Shown here one piece after another: positions 8,395 to 16,905 of a stretch of 64,000 nucleotides of DNA. The stretch comes from Flavobacterium gelatinilyticum. Lineage in GTDB: Bacteria; Bacteroidota; Bacteroidia; Flavobacteriales; Flavobacteriaceae. Location of the stretch: contig NZ_CP114287.1 in NCBI RefSeq assembly GCF_027111295.1, positions 4,898,001-4,962,000 of the forward strand, given 5' to 3'. The notes under the pieces are model-generated. The model was not told the DNA's origin. It was given only the letters and a program-made list of their open reading frames with translations, and ran no database searches. The translations under genes were made by a program, and so were the position numbers. Positions within the stretch are counted from its first letter, which is position 1. Each line of letters opens with the position of its first letter.

Positions 8395-9111
8395 ATGACA
8401 GATCTCAAAAACCGAGGAAAAGAAGCCAGCGACGACGCTTTGTTTAGAACTGAGAAAATGCAGTTCAAACTAAAAGAAGCCGTAACCGATATGCATTATT
8501 TTTTAAGCCGGGATTATGGCGAAAAATCGACATTGGCTTTAGTTGGAAACCGTTATCGCTTAAATGCACGTCAGCAGCAGGCTGTTCGCGGAATGAGTGC
8601 TTCTCAAAAACAGATTGATGACCGAAAAGCAAAAGAAATTCAAAGTCAGAATCTGGAAGGAAAAGAGATTTGTTTTGACGGATTTAATGTTCTGATTTTA
8701 CTTGAAAGTATTTTATCAAACGCTTATGTTTTTAAAGGACAAGACGGTTTTATCCGAGATCTGTCAAGCGTGTATGGAACTTATAAAAAAGTAAAACAGA
8801 CTTCTGAGGCCATTGAATTGATAGGAGATTTTTTTAGAAATGAAAAAATTAAAAAGGCACTTTGGTTATTTGATAAACCTGTTTCAAACAGCGGAAAATT
8901 AAAGCAAATGATAGAAGAAATTGCTTCAAACCATAATTTCAATTGGGAAGTGCAATTAGTAAACAACCCCGATAAAGTAATAGCCGAAAGTAATTACATA
9001 GCAGTAACTTCAGATGCCTGGATTTTAGATAACGCTTCTGCTAATTTCAATTTAATGAAATATGTATTGTCGCAAATGAGTGTAAAAGGAACTGTAATTT
9101 GCCTTGAATAA
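8395..9111 (+). CDS. DUF434 family protein with NYN/PIN-like nuclease motifs
   Basis: A 238-residue protein that resembles the DUF434/DUF5616 family. The N-terminal helical part has RQQQAVRGMSAS. The second half shows acidic motifs expected of a NYN/PIN-like fold: FDGFNVL with D95 and N98, WLFDKP, and TSDAWILD. This suggests an RNase active site, but the assignment to NYN is my reading of the motifs. It starts a tightly packed operon (2-bp and 1-bp gaps to the next two genes) that ends in tRNA-like elements. The upstream gap carries the inverted pair CTAATAGG / CCTGTTAG. Confidence 0.65.
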   Translation: MTDLKNRGKEASDDALFRTEKMQFKLKEAVTDMHYFLSRDYGEKSTLALVGNRYRLNARQQQAVRGMSASQKQIDDRKAKEIQSQNLEGKEICFDGFNVLILLESILSNAYVFKGQDGFIRDLSSVYGTYKKVKQTSEAIELIGDFFRNEKIKKALWLFDKPVSNSGKLKQMIEEIASNHNFNWEVQLVNNPDKVIAESNYIAVTSDAWILDNASANFNLMKYVLSQMSVKGTVICLE

Positions 9112-9113
9112 AA

Positions 9114-9797
9114 ATGAAACACAATCTCTTTCAGGAAATTAAATCGGTAATTCCAGATCTTGATAAAGAATGGAAAGAAAAGTATGCTTTGTTTTTGACA
9201 GATGAAAATCTAGAGCTTTTTTCAGAAAACCTGATTTCATTTCACAATCAGAAATCAGAAATATCGAGACTGCCTTATTTTAAAGATGAAATTGTAGTTT
9301 CGCTGCAGGATGCTGTTTTTTATTTTAAAGCTGTTTTAGAAAATTTTGAAAATGGCTCCAGCCATTTGCGCGAAAGTTTGATTCAGACATTTGAAAAAAC
9401 ACCATTTGAAAACATACTGCTTATTTTAGGGCAGCGTTTAACTTCGGCAAGCCAGCGCGATGAAAACGGGATTCCGCCAACAAAAGAAATCCTTTTAGAA
9501 AGCTGTTTTGAACCTTTCAATAAAGAGATTTCAATTGCAGCAAGAGCCTGGGAAAAACATGTTGGCAGAAAAAAAGACAGTATTTTTGGAGAAATAAAAG
9601 GAAACACCATCCAGAAAAAAGAAAAAGTAGAGAAACTGCTTCATTACATTATAATGCACAAAACATGGTGGAATATTTTCTATCATTATAAACATGGTTT
9701 GGTATACGAAATAAGAGTGCAAAATGGACAAGGGTTACGATGGTCTGGAGATGGAAAAAAGTTCATCGGATTTTTAGAAGATTTTTTAGAAGAATAA
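9114..9797 (+). CDS. uncharacterised protein of the DUF434 operon
   Basis: A 227-residue soluble protein I do not recognise. It is largely alpha-helical by composition, has a conserved-looking AARAWEKHVGRKKDSIFGEIKG stretch in part (basic, near residues 144-165) and an aromatic C-terminus with HKTWWNIFYHYKHG. The basic and aromatic patch would fit nucleic-acid binding, which is speculation. Gaps of 2 bp to DUF434 and 1 bp to the SDR gene make co-translation very likely. Confidence 0.6.
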   Translation: MKHNLFQEIKSVIPDLDKEWKEKYALFLTDENLELFSENLISFHNQKSEISRLPYFKDEIVVSLQDAVFYFKAVLENFENGSSHLRESLIQTFEKTPFENILLILGQRLTSASQRDENGIPPTKEILLESCFEPFNKEISIAARAWEKHVGRKKDSIFGEIKGNTIQKKEKVEKLLHYIIMHKTWWNIFYHYKHGLVYEIRVQNGQGLRWSGDGKKFIGFLEDFLEE

Positions 9798-9798
9798 A

Positions 9799-11169
9799 AT
9801 GGAAACAGAAAACAAATATATTTTCAGCACTCAGGAATGGGAAACCTGTATAAAGGTTTTGCAGGCTTTAAAAGACGAACCGTTTGAAAATCCGGACAAT
9901 GATTTGTTTGCGGGACTGATTACCAAGATTCATAAAAATGCCAAAAAGGACCTGCGCAGCGCAAGTTATTCTTCAAAAAAACAAGAAGATCTTCAGGTAA
10001 GTCTAAGTGCGGCTTTGGTTTCAAAAGCTTTAAACGGAGAAACCTTATTTGCTGAAAAAGAAAATCCCGATGAACAGCAGTTTACCGAATTGAAGCTGCC
10101 AAAAAACTGTTACGCCTGCAATAATTCGTATAAACTCGCGCATAGTTTTTACACCAGACTCTGCCCGGTTTGTGCCGAAGAAAATTACGAAAAGCGTTTT
10201 CAGAATATCGACCTCAAAGGACGAAACGTAATCCTGACCGGCGGACGCGTAAAAGTGGGTTTTGCCACCGCTTTAAAATTACTCAGAAATAATGCCAACG
10301 TGGTCCTTACAACCCGTTTTCCGGCATTGGCTCTGGAGCAGTTCAAACAGGAAACAGATTTTGAACAATGGCAAAACAACCTGATAATTTACGGACTCGA
10401 TTTACGAAATTTGAATGCCATAAATGAGTTTGTAACGTTTTACAAATCCAAATTCGACACTTTGGATATTTTGATAAACAATGCGGCACAAACCATAAAA
10501 TATCCCGATGATTATTACAGACCGTTAATCAGGAAAGAAGAAAGCCTGCTGGGCGAATTTGCAGCCGAAACCAAACTCATTGCCAATACAACCCCGGTCG
10601 CAGCCGAAGTAAAAGCACTTGAATACGGATATGAAGAAAAGACCGAAATCGCGCTTTCACGTTTCGGACAGCCTGTGGATAACCGCGATAAAACGAGTTG
10701 GAATTCCACTCTCGAAGAAATCAGCATGTACGAACTCGTTGAGGTAAACCTGATCAATCAAATTGCACCTTACTTTTTGATAAAAGAACTAAAACCGTTG
10801 TTTTTAAACTCAGAATTTAAGGAACGATTTATTGTCAATGTTACATCATCCGAAGGGATTTTTAGTTACACAAACAAAACGATTTTTCATCCGCATACCA
10901 ATATGACCAAAGCGGCGCTGAATATGATGACGCTTACATCGGGCAGGGAATTTGCCGAAGATTCGATTTATATGACCAGCGTCGATGTGGGCTGGATTTC
11001 GACCGGAGCAAAAGAAAGTCTTCGGAAAAAGCAGTTCGAAGAAGGGTACATTCCGCCTTTGGATTCGGTAGACGGCGCAAGCAGAATTTTCGATCCGATA
11101 GTGCAGGGAATAAAAGGAAAAACTATATTTGGAGTCTTACTAAAAAACTACAAGGTTTCGGCCTGGTAA
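9799..11169 (+). CDS. zinc-ribbon plus SDR-fold protein lacking the usual catalytic tyrosine
   Basis: A 456-residue protein. An N-terminal domain of about 100 residues is followed by a four-cysteine zinc ribbon (C104-x2-C107 and C122-x2-C125) and then a Rossmann short-chain dehydrogenase fold: TGGRVKVG (147-154) for the dinucleotide, LINNAAQ, and VTSSEG. Where SDR enzymes have YxxxK this protein reads T-N-M-T-K within HPHTNMTKAALNMM, so the catalytic Tyr is absent. It probably binds a nucleotide or RNA rather than acting as a normal oxidoreductase. It is the third gene of the DUF434 operon and is followed after 7 bp by tRNA-like element 1. Confidence 0.75.
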   Translation: METENKYIFSTQEWETCIKVLQALKDEPFENPDNDLFAGLITKIHKNAKKDLRSASYSSKKQEDLQVSLSAALVSKALNGETLFAEKENPDEQQFTELKLPKNCYACNNSYKLAHSFYTRLCPVCAEENYEKRFQNIDLKGRNVILTGGRVKVGFATALKLLRNNANVVLTTRFPALALEQFKQETDFEQWQNNLIIYGLDLRNLNAINEFVTFYKSKFDTLDILINNAAQTIKYPDDYYRPLIRKEESLLGEFAAETKLIANTTPVAAEVKALEYGYEEKTEIALSRFGQPVDNRDKTSWNSTLEEISMYELVEVNLINQIAPYFLIKELKPLFLNSEFKERFIVNVTSSEGIFSYTNKTIFHPHTNMTKAALNMMTLTSGREFAEDSIYMTSVDVGWISTGAKESLRKKQFEEGYIPPLDSVDGASRIFDPIVQGIKGKTIFGVLLKNYKVSAW

Positions 11170-11176
11170 AAAAAAT

Positions 11177-11247
11177 AGAGCAGTAGTTTAACTGGAAAAA
11201 TCTTCCCGCCACTGGAAAAGTTTTGGGTTCAAATCCCAACTGCTCTT
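11177..11247 (+). ncRNA. tRNA-like element 1 (non-canonical anticodon loop)
   Basis: Acceptor AGAGCAG (11177-11183) pairs perfectly with CTGCTCT (11240-11246). The T arm is TTGGG-TTCAAAT-CCCAA (11223-11239), also perfect. A D arm GTTT...AAA with GG is present. The anticodon stem keeps only four pairs (TTCC/GGAA) with loop CGCCACT; position 33 is G instead of the universal U. It looks like a Gly(GCC)- or Trp-derived tRNA that kept its upper half and lost a usable decoding loop. It lies 7 bp behind the SDR stop and is probably co-transcribed. Confidence 0.6.
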
Positions 11248-11250
11248 AAA

Positions 11251-11324
11251 AAGGTGTTAGCTCAATTGGAAGAGCGTCGGTTTGCTAAACTGGAGGATGC
11301 GGGTTCGAGTCCCTGCACACCTTT
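11251..11324 (+). ncRNA. tRNA-like element 2, anticodon GCT in a class I body
   Basis: Acceptor AAGGTGT (11251-11257) pairs with ACACCTT (11317-11323). The D stem is GCTC/GAGC. The anticodon arm TCGGT/ACTGG has loop TTGCTAA, giving anticodon GCT. The T stem GCGGG/CCTGC pairs only if the T loop has eight bases. Anticodon GCU belongs to serine, whose tRNA has a long variable arm; here the variable loop has five bases. So this is not a normal tRNA-Ser. It starts 3 bp after element 1 and is followed by a terminator. Confidence 0.62.
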
Positions 11325-11331
11325 GTTTTTT

Positions 11332-11360
11332 TGAGGTTCGAAGATTATACCTCATTTTTT
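11332..11360 (+). terminator. terminator of the DUF434/SDR/tRNA-like operon
   Basis: TGAGGT (11332-11337) pairs with ACCTCA (11349-11354) and is followed by six T. Its place just after tRNA-like element 2 suggests that both tRNA-like elements belong to the transcript of the genes at 8395-11169. Confidence 0.7.
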
Positions 11361-11543
11361 ATCATTTCTGTAAAAGTTAGATAATTCGGCAAAGTAATTT
11401 AACCGCAAAGTTCGCAAAGGTTTCGCAAAGAATAGCGCGTACAGTTTGTCATTTCGACCGTTAGGGAGAAATCACACTCGGGATTCGACACAGATTGTAG
11501 ATATGCTTTATGAAACTTCTTGTCCTTTACGACAAAAAAATAT

Positions 11544-11616
11544 GCGGTGTTAGTTCAACTGGAAGAACACCTGCCTGTCACGCAGGAGGCTGCGGGTTCG
11601 AGTCCCGTACACCGTA
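11544..11616 (+). tRNA. tRNA-Asp(GTC)-like gene
   Basis: All four arms fold: acceptor GCGGTGT (11544-11550) with ACACCGT (one G-U), D stem GTTC/GAAC with GG, anticodon stem CCTGC/GCAGG with loop CTGTCAC (anticodon GTC), T arm GCGGG-TTCGAGT-CCCGT. The anticodon and T arms match textbook bacterial tRNA-Asp. The discriminator base is A rather than the G expected for aspartate identity, and the acceptor starts with a G-U pair. A run of eight T follows after two bases. It could be a functional extra tRNA-Asp or a decoy. Confidence 0.75.
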
Positions 11617-11833
11617 CTTTTTTTTCTATTTTAAAGGTTTGTTTTATTAATAGCGAATCCTATTTTTATTTTACTTTTTCAATAAACTTGAGTCTACGCG
11701 AAATAAAAAATTCAAACGCATTAGTACAAATAATTATCGCCATCATAGCAAAATAAAAATCACGTGTAATTACTTACTTCAAAAATTCTCTGTTTAATTA
11801 CATTTGGAATAACTTCAAATAATTGTATAAAAA

Positions 11834-12973
11834 ATGAATATTCAAAAGAGTAGCTTAATTCTATTTTTGGCAGTACTACTGTTGGTGTTTTCTTGTAAAG
11901 AAGAAAAGAAAATTAAAAAGGTAAAAAAAAGCCCTAAAAATGAAGTTACAACAGTGGAACCTAAGAAGGAAATTGAAGGCCGAATTTTATCTGAAATTCA
12001 AAGCGATTTTCTAAAACAATTGGTAATAGAAGAAATCGGCCAACAAAAATATGACAATCTGCAAACAGAAAAAGCGCCGTATAGTGTTCATTTTACTAAT
12101 GATGGCGATCCGTATTCTGTTAGGTTTGATATTATAAAAGAACAAGATTTTAATGACGACGGAATTATAGATTATGTAGTGCTTAGGGATTCAAGCGGCA
12201 TGCTGGGAGGAAATGCAAATACAAACCAAGATTACATCTATTACATCATGAAAGACGAAATTTATTATAAAGAAGCGCATAGTATTTTAGGTTATGCGCC
12301 ATTTTCTTATAATATAATTGACGAAGCAAAATTTGAGGGAGATACATTAAAAGTCAAAATCACTCAAAATTTTAGAACATACATGGAGGATTTAAAATCT
12401 GCTTCTTTATCTTTTGTTTATACAAACGGAAATCTTTACGAAGAATCGTATTTGTCTGATTGTAAGCTCGCACAGTTAGATTCTAAAACTATTTTTAATG
12501 ATATACCCGAAATAACCAAACGCATTCGAAGTATTGAAATGCATAATTACTGCGAAACTATTGGTGAAGTGTATGAAAAAGACGATGTATTTATTCGGGC
12601 TGATTTAGGAGGTTGTGACAATCTATCACTGACTTTTTCTACCTATTATGATGTCGAAAAAAGTAAGCTGAAAAATGCTGCGTTTAGAAAGAATACTACT
12701 TTAGAACTTTTAAATTTTTTATCAGCTAATACTCAGTTTTCGGAAGAGATCGATGTGATGATAGAATATTACGAACAAAATCCAGTAACCGATAAATCTA
12801 TAGAAACGGTTGAAGGATATAGCTTTAGAGTGTTAATTCAGCAGAATGACCCAAAGAAAAACGAACTTCGTTTTTTAGTGCAGCTTGAAAAAATTGATAA
12901 TCCGTATCAAAAAGAAAATTGGGAAATCGCAACCCGTAATAAAACCGCTCCGCAAGAGAATGAAGATTATTGA
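11834..12973 (+). CDS. putative lipoprotein, unknown function
   Basis: A 379-residue exported protein with an N-terminal hydrophobic segment ending in a lipobox-like LVFSC (Cys about residue 21) followed by a lysine-rich linker. The body has a calcium-loop-like DFNDDGIIDYV (about residues 111-121), as in EF-hand or dockerin-like repeats. No enzyme family recognised. It stands alone between the tRNA-Asp-like gene and the nucleotidyltransferase, with no obvious link to RNA repair. Confidence 0.75.
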   Translation: MNIQKSSLILFLAVLLLVFSCKEEKKIKKVKKSPKNEVTTVEPKKEIEGRILSEIQSDFLKQLVIEEIGQQKYDNLQTEKAPYSVHFTNDGDPYSVRFDIIKEQDFNDDGIIDYVVLRDSSGMLGGNANTNQDYIYYIMKDEIYYKEAHSILGYAPFSYNIIDEAKFEGDTLKVKITQNFRTYMEDLKSASLSFVYTNGNLYEESYLSDCKLAQLDSKTIFNDIPEITKRIRSIEMHNYCETIGEVYEKDDVFIRADLGGCDNLSLTFSTYYDVEKSKLKNAAFRKNTTLELLNFLSANTQFSEEIDVMIEYYEQNPVTDKSIETVEGYSFRVLIQQNDPKKNELRFLVQLEKIDNPYQKENWEIATRNKTAPQENEDY

Positions 12974-13020
12974 TTTTCTGTCGTATGCAGCGGGAACAAT
13001 CGCATAGTTTAAAGGAATTG
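12974..13020 (+). pseudogene. 47-bp remnant of a tatD 3' end
   Basis: This stretch matches 8176-8222 inside tatD at 43 of 47 positions without gaps. In the tatD frame it would read LSYAAGTIA followed by a TAG stop, then FKGI, so it is a decayed copy. It lies directly before the nucleotidyltransferase at 13035 and shows that this gene once stood behind a tatD copy, or that the region was duplicated. Confidence 0.75.
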
Positions 13021-13034
13021 AATTTGAAAGAATC

Positions 13035-13784
13035 ATGAAAGAAAAAATACTTGAAAAATTAAAACAAATAGAACTCGAAAAAAACGTCGAAATACTCTAC
13101 GCTGTCGAATCCGGAAGCCGTGCCTGGGGATTTGCCTCTCCGGACAGCGACTACGATATCCGGTTTATATATAAACACAAACCTGAATATTACCTCTCAC
13201 TTTGGGAGAAACCCGACGTAATAGAATTCATGACCGAAGACGATCTTGACGGTTCCGGCTGGGATTTACGGAAAACCGTAAGGTTGTTAGCAAAATCCAG
13301 TGCATCTTTGATGGAATGGTTGTTTTCGCCTGTTGTGTATTATGAGAATGAAGAATTTGCAAAACAAATGCGTGAGATAGCCACAGAATGTTTTTCGCCA
13401 ATAGCGGTTTTACACCATTATTTAGGAACGACAAAAAACTTTATGGAAGTCTGCGAGATGGACGAAGTAAAACTAAAAAGTTATTTCTACGCCTTACGCA
13501 CCGTTTTAGCAGGAAAATGGATTATCGAAAACAATACATTTCCGCCCGTAGCTTTTGCAGATCTATTGCCTATTGCACCGAAAAACATACAAGAAAAAAT
13601 ACTGGAATTACAACAAATAAAAGCCGCTCAAAAAGAAAAATACCTGCACCCAAAAGAAACCCTGATAACTCATTTTTTACTCGAAACCGTAAAATTTAAT
13701 CAGGAAAATGCAAGTAAACTGGCAAGCGGAAAGAAGATGAATGAGGAGTTGGATTTGTTTTTTAGGGGAGAATTCATGCAATAG
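13035..13784 (+). CDS. COG3541 (YcgL-like) predicted nucleotidyltransferase
   Basis: A 249-residue protein with the nucleotidyltransferase signature ESGSRAWGFASPDSDYDIRFIY (about residues 26-47): GSR...SD-x-D. The rest is helical, as in other COG3541 proteins. The reaction is unknown; the family is often found near phage-related and RNA-processing genes. A remnant of tatD lies just upstream and the nuclease/helicase module begins 6 bp downstream. A second member of the family is at 24655. Confidence 0.8.
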   Translation: MKEKILEKLKQIELEKNVEILYAVESGSRAWGFASPDSDYDIRFIYKHKPEYYLSLWEKPDVIEFMTEDDLDGSGWDLRKTVRLLAKSSASLMEWLFSPVVYYENEEFAKQMREIATECFSPIAVLHHYLGTTKNFMEVCEMDEVKLKSYFYALRTVLAGKWIIENNTFPPVAFADLLPIAPKNIQEKILELQQIKAAQKEKYLHPKETLITHFLLETVKFNQENASKLASGKKMNEELDLFFRGEFMQ

Positions 13785-13790
13785 ATAATT

Positions 13791-14474
13791 ATGAAAGGTT
13801 ATACAGTTACTCATATCGAAAAAATTGATACACATATTACTTTTATTAGGATAAATCCAACTGATATTAAACTGACTTTGAAAGAGGTTTTTCAGTCTTT
13901 ATCGGATTTAAGCTGGCTAAGTCAATTTGATGGTTCTTATATTGTTGAAAGTTTTAATGAAAGAGCAAAAAATACGATCCAATTTATAGCAGATAATATA
14001 ATAAAAGCAGAAGATGATAGTGTTACAAGTAGTTCTGGAGAATACATTGTCTCTGAATTAGCTAGAAAATCTATTGTGAGTGAACTTAAATATCTTGATA
14101 TTCCTTTAGCTGAATTAATAAAAAAACAAAAAATTGGTAATCCAGGATTTGATTTTTATTCTGAAAATACAACAAACATTATTTTATTTGGAGAGGCAAA
14201 ATATTTAACAGACAAAAATGCGTATGGAAAAGCTTTCGAGCAAATAGTAAAATTTGAAAATAATAAAAACGACGTAGAAGATTTGATTGATTTTGACCGA
14301 TTTTGTAGCATGGATTCATTAAAAAAATTTCAAAAAAGCGAAAAAGGATTTATTGCTGCTTTCTCTTCAAAAACAATTTCGACAGATAGACTAATAAAGA
14401 ATATTTGTAAAAATGCTGATTTTATTCAAATAAAAAGATTTAATGAAGTAATCTGTGTAGCTGTAGATATATGA
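13791..14474 (+). CDS. PD-(D/E)xK nuclease-like subunit of a two-gene defence module (HamA/AbpA-like)
   Basis: A 227-residue protein with a PD-(D/E)xK core: GFDFY with D121, then FGEAKYL with E135 and K137. Together with the overlapping helicase gene (ATGA overlap) it matches the architecture of Hachiman (HamA nuclease plus HamB helicase) and E. coli AbpAB. HamA/AbpA belong to DUF1837, and the length is in range. The assignment rests on motif plus gene pair. The base composition is clearly more AT-rich than that of the genes before it, which fits horizontal transfer. Confidence 0.6.
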   Translation: MKGYTVTHIEKIDTHITFIRINPTDIKLTLKEVFQSLSDLSWLSQFDGSYIVESFNERAKNTIQFIADNIIKAEDDSVTSSSGEYIVSELARKSIVSELKYLDIPLAELIKKQKIGNPGFDFYSENTTNIILFGEAKYLTDKNAYGKAFEQIVKFENNKNDVEDLIDFDRFCSMDSLKKFQKSEKGFIAAFSSKTISTDRLIKNICKNADFIQIKRFNEVICVAVDI

Positions 14475-16765
14475 ATAATGTAATTAAAAATATTATTGAA
14501 AGTAAAAATATAGATCAGATTTTTTGTTACGTATTAGATAGACTTTTTAAAGAAGGTCCTATTCATATAACTGATATGGAGATATTATCTTATATGTCCA
14601 TTTATCAAACAGAAAAATTTGAGTTACATAAAAATTCAGTTTTGAATTTTATGAGTGTTTTTTATAAAAATGTACCAAGAGAAACTTTAAGGGATGTTGT
14701 TTTTGGACAGTATAAAAAATATTTGCATGAAAAACATGCAAAATATCTTAAAGAGGATGAATATTTTACTCCAGTTCAAGCAGATATATTAAAAGGAATA
14801 GATAATAATAACTGTTTTAGTTTTTCAGCACCAACTAGTACTGGGAAATCATTCGTGTTCATGAAAAAAATTATCGAATGTAAAAATGATGTTGTTGTAG
14901 TTGTTCCATCTCGAGCTTTGATTAATGAATATTATTTAAAATTATGTGCGAGTATTGAGGATAAAACTATCAACATTTTAACCTTTATAGACAAGATAAA
15001 TACAAAGAGATCTAAAAAAAATGTTTTTGTCGTGACTCCTGAACGATGTCGAGATTTGTTTAAGTATGTTGGTAAAGAAGAATTTATTGTTGATTTGTTT
15101 CTTTTTGATGAAGCGCAATTAAGCAATGAAGAAGATAAAAGAGGTCTCTATTATGATAGTATTGTGCGACGAGCTTATAAAAAATATCCAGATGCTAAAT
15201 TTGTTTTTGCACATCCTTTTGTTGAGAATCCAGAGTCCCAAATAATAAAAAACAAACTAGATCAAAATAAATCTGATAATAAACCGTATAATCAGAAAAA
15301 TGTTGGACAAATTTTTATCATCAAAGTAGATAAAGAATATTATCACTTTGGAATTGATAAAACAATAATGGGAAATACAAGGGTTAAATGTAAGTTTAAT
15401 CCAATCTTAAAAGTTTTAAATAATGGAGGAAGTGTATTATTTTATGTTCCTAAAAGTAAAATTTATGACAAAAGGATACTTCTTGATTTCAAAGAATATG
15501 TGTCACATTGTAAAGATATAGATAGTGATCGGATTGATTATTATGTTAATGAATTAATAAAGATTACAGGAGGGAATATAAAAGAAGGTGAAAACTATTA
15601 TTCACAGATGATATCCTTGTTGAAGAAAGGCATTGTAATTCATCATGGTTCAATGCCTTTGCAGACAAGAATATTAATTGAAGAGTTTACTAAAGAAGGA
15701 CTTTGTAGAATATGTTTTGCAACTTCAACTCTTGAACAAGGAATTAATATGCCTTTTGATATTGTGTTTGTTGATAGATTGGAAATAAAAGATTCATTAG
15801 CTCTGAAAAATTTAATCGGTAGGGCAGGTAGGTCAACTCTCTTAAATAATTTTGATTATGGAACTGTTGTTATTAGATCAAATATGAGCGGTTTTAGAAA
15901 GGTTATGTTAACTCCAAATAGATTGGATACAGTCTCAAGTTTAGATAAAATAGAAGATAAGGATGATGATTATAATGATTTTAAAATATCGATTGTTAAT
16001 GGGACTTTTAACGATGAATTTAATTTAACGCCAAAAGAGATAGAAAATATTGAAAAACCAAATACTAAGAAAATAATTCTAGATATTTTAAATTCAGTTT
16101 TTTCAAATGATAAATTGATTTCATTGGATCAAATTAACAAAGATTTCGAGTTTAAACTTAACTTGTATTCATCCTTTAGAAAATTGTATGAAACATTTCT
16201 GAATAGAGATTTGAATGATGCGGAAGGTGACGTTTTAAGTACTGCCATAAAAATAATGTTGTGGAGAATATATGGAAAAACATTTAAACAAATTTGTTGG
16301 TTTAGATACTCTCATGCCATAAATTCTCATTCTATTATTAAAAGTGGTAGAGCAAATTATATAACTGGATTTCATGAGTTACCAAATAAAAAATTATCTA
16401 GATATCCCTTATATGGTGCATCAGATTTGATTAAAGATGTTGACTATGATCGAATTGTTTATGATACATATGATTACATAGATAAGCTAATAGGATTTAA
16501 ATTACAAGATAAATTCTATGCGTCTTTTATAAAGTATTTTGAAAGTGAAAAGGATTTAAGAGCAAAAAAACTTGCCAATTATGTAAAATTTGGAACTGAT
16601 AATAAAAAGGAAATTTGGATGTTAAGATATGGCCTAACGTTTGAAGATATAGAAATTTTAAACCCACATGTTGAAAGTATAGACTCGGAAGAAATTGTAT
16701 TTAAGAATTCAATTAATGAGGTTCCTTTAGAATTGAAGCAATCAGTTATAAGATATTTAAATTAA
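14471..16765 (+). CDS. superfamily 2 helicase of a two-gene defence module (HamB/AbpB-like)
   Basis: A 764-residue Ski2-like SF2 helicase: Walker A APTSTGKS (about residues 118-125), motif II FDEAQL, motif III/IV region with HHGSMP, motif V ATSTLEQGINMP, and motif VI LIGRAGRS. The C-terminal third is helical and unassigned. The start overlaps the nuclease stop by 4 bp, so the two are coupled. In Hachiman the helicase scans for damaged or unusual DNA and releases the nuclease. Codon use is very AT-rich. The gene ends 30 bp before a palindromic repeat. Confidence 0.72.
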   Translation: MNNVIKNIIESKNIDQIFCYVLDRLFKEGPIHITDMEILSYMSIYQTEKFELHKNSVLNFMSVFYKNVPRETLRDVVFGQYKKYLHEKHAKYLKEDEYFTPVQADILKGIDNNNCFSFSAPTSTGKSFVFMKKIIECKNDVVVVVPSRALINEYYLKLCASIEDKTINILTFIDKINTKRSKKNVFVVTPERCRDLFKYVGKEEFIVDLFLFDEAQLSNEEDKRGLYYDSIVRRAYKKYPDAKFVFAHPFVENPESQIIKNKLDQNKSDNKPYNQKNVGQIFIIKVDKEYYHFGIDKTIMGNTRVKCKFNPILKVLNNGGSVLFYVPKSKIYDKRILLDFKEYVSHCKDIDSDRIDYYVNELIKITGGNIKEGENYYSQMISLLKKGIVIHHGSMPLQTRILIEEFTKEGLCRICFATSTLEQGINMPFDIVFVDRLEIKDSLALKNLIGRAGRSTLLNNFDYGTVVIRSNMSGFRKVMLTPNRLDTVSSLDKIEDKDDDYNDFKISIVNGTFNDEFNLTPKEIENIEKPNTKKIILDILNSVFSNDKLISLDQINKDFEFKLNLYSSFRKLYETFLNRDLNDAEGDVLSTAIKIMLWRIYGKTFKQICWFRYSHAINSHSIIKSGRANYITGFHELPNKKLSRYPLYGASDLIKDVDYDRIVYDTYDYIDKLIGFKLQDKFYASFIKYFESEKDLRAKKLANYVKFGTDNKKEIWMLRYGLTFEDIEILNPHVESIDSEEIVFKNSINEVPLELKQSVIRYLN

Positions 16766-16795
16766 AATACTTTTTGATATTTACATAGTAAAAAG

Positions 16796-16900
16796 CCCGA
16801 TCGCGCGGATTTGCAATCCTTGCCCACAAAGAATATAAACTACAACCGTTAGACTTATTACAATTGGGATGGGCACGGATTGCAAATCCGCGCTATCGGG
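16796..16900. repeat. palindromic dispersed repeat, copy 1
   Basis: CCCGATCGCGCGGATTTGCA at the left end is answered by an inverted arm ending CGCGCTATCGGG at 16889-16900; the middle (TTAGACTTATTACAATTGGG) is shared with copy 2 at 17341-17442. The GC-rich arms stand out in this AT-rich region. It looks like a REP/MITE-type element. Confidence 0.8.
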
Positions 16901-16905
16901 AATTC

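Noticed and set aside
11251..11324. Ordinary tRNA-Ser(GCT)
   Set aside because: No long variable arm and an eight-base T loop or mispaired T stem; a normal serine tRNA would not look like this.
11520..11756. 78-codon plus-strand frame
   Set aside because: It runs straight through the tRNA-Asp-like gene and has no similarity or signal of its own.
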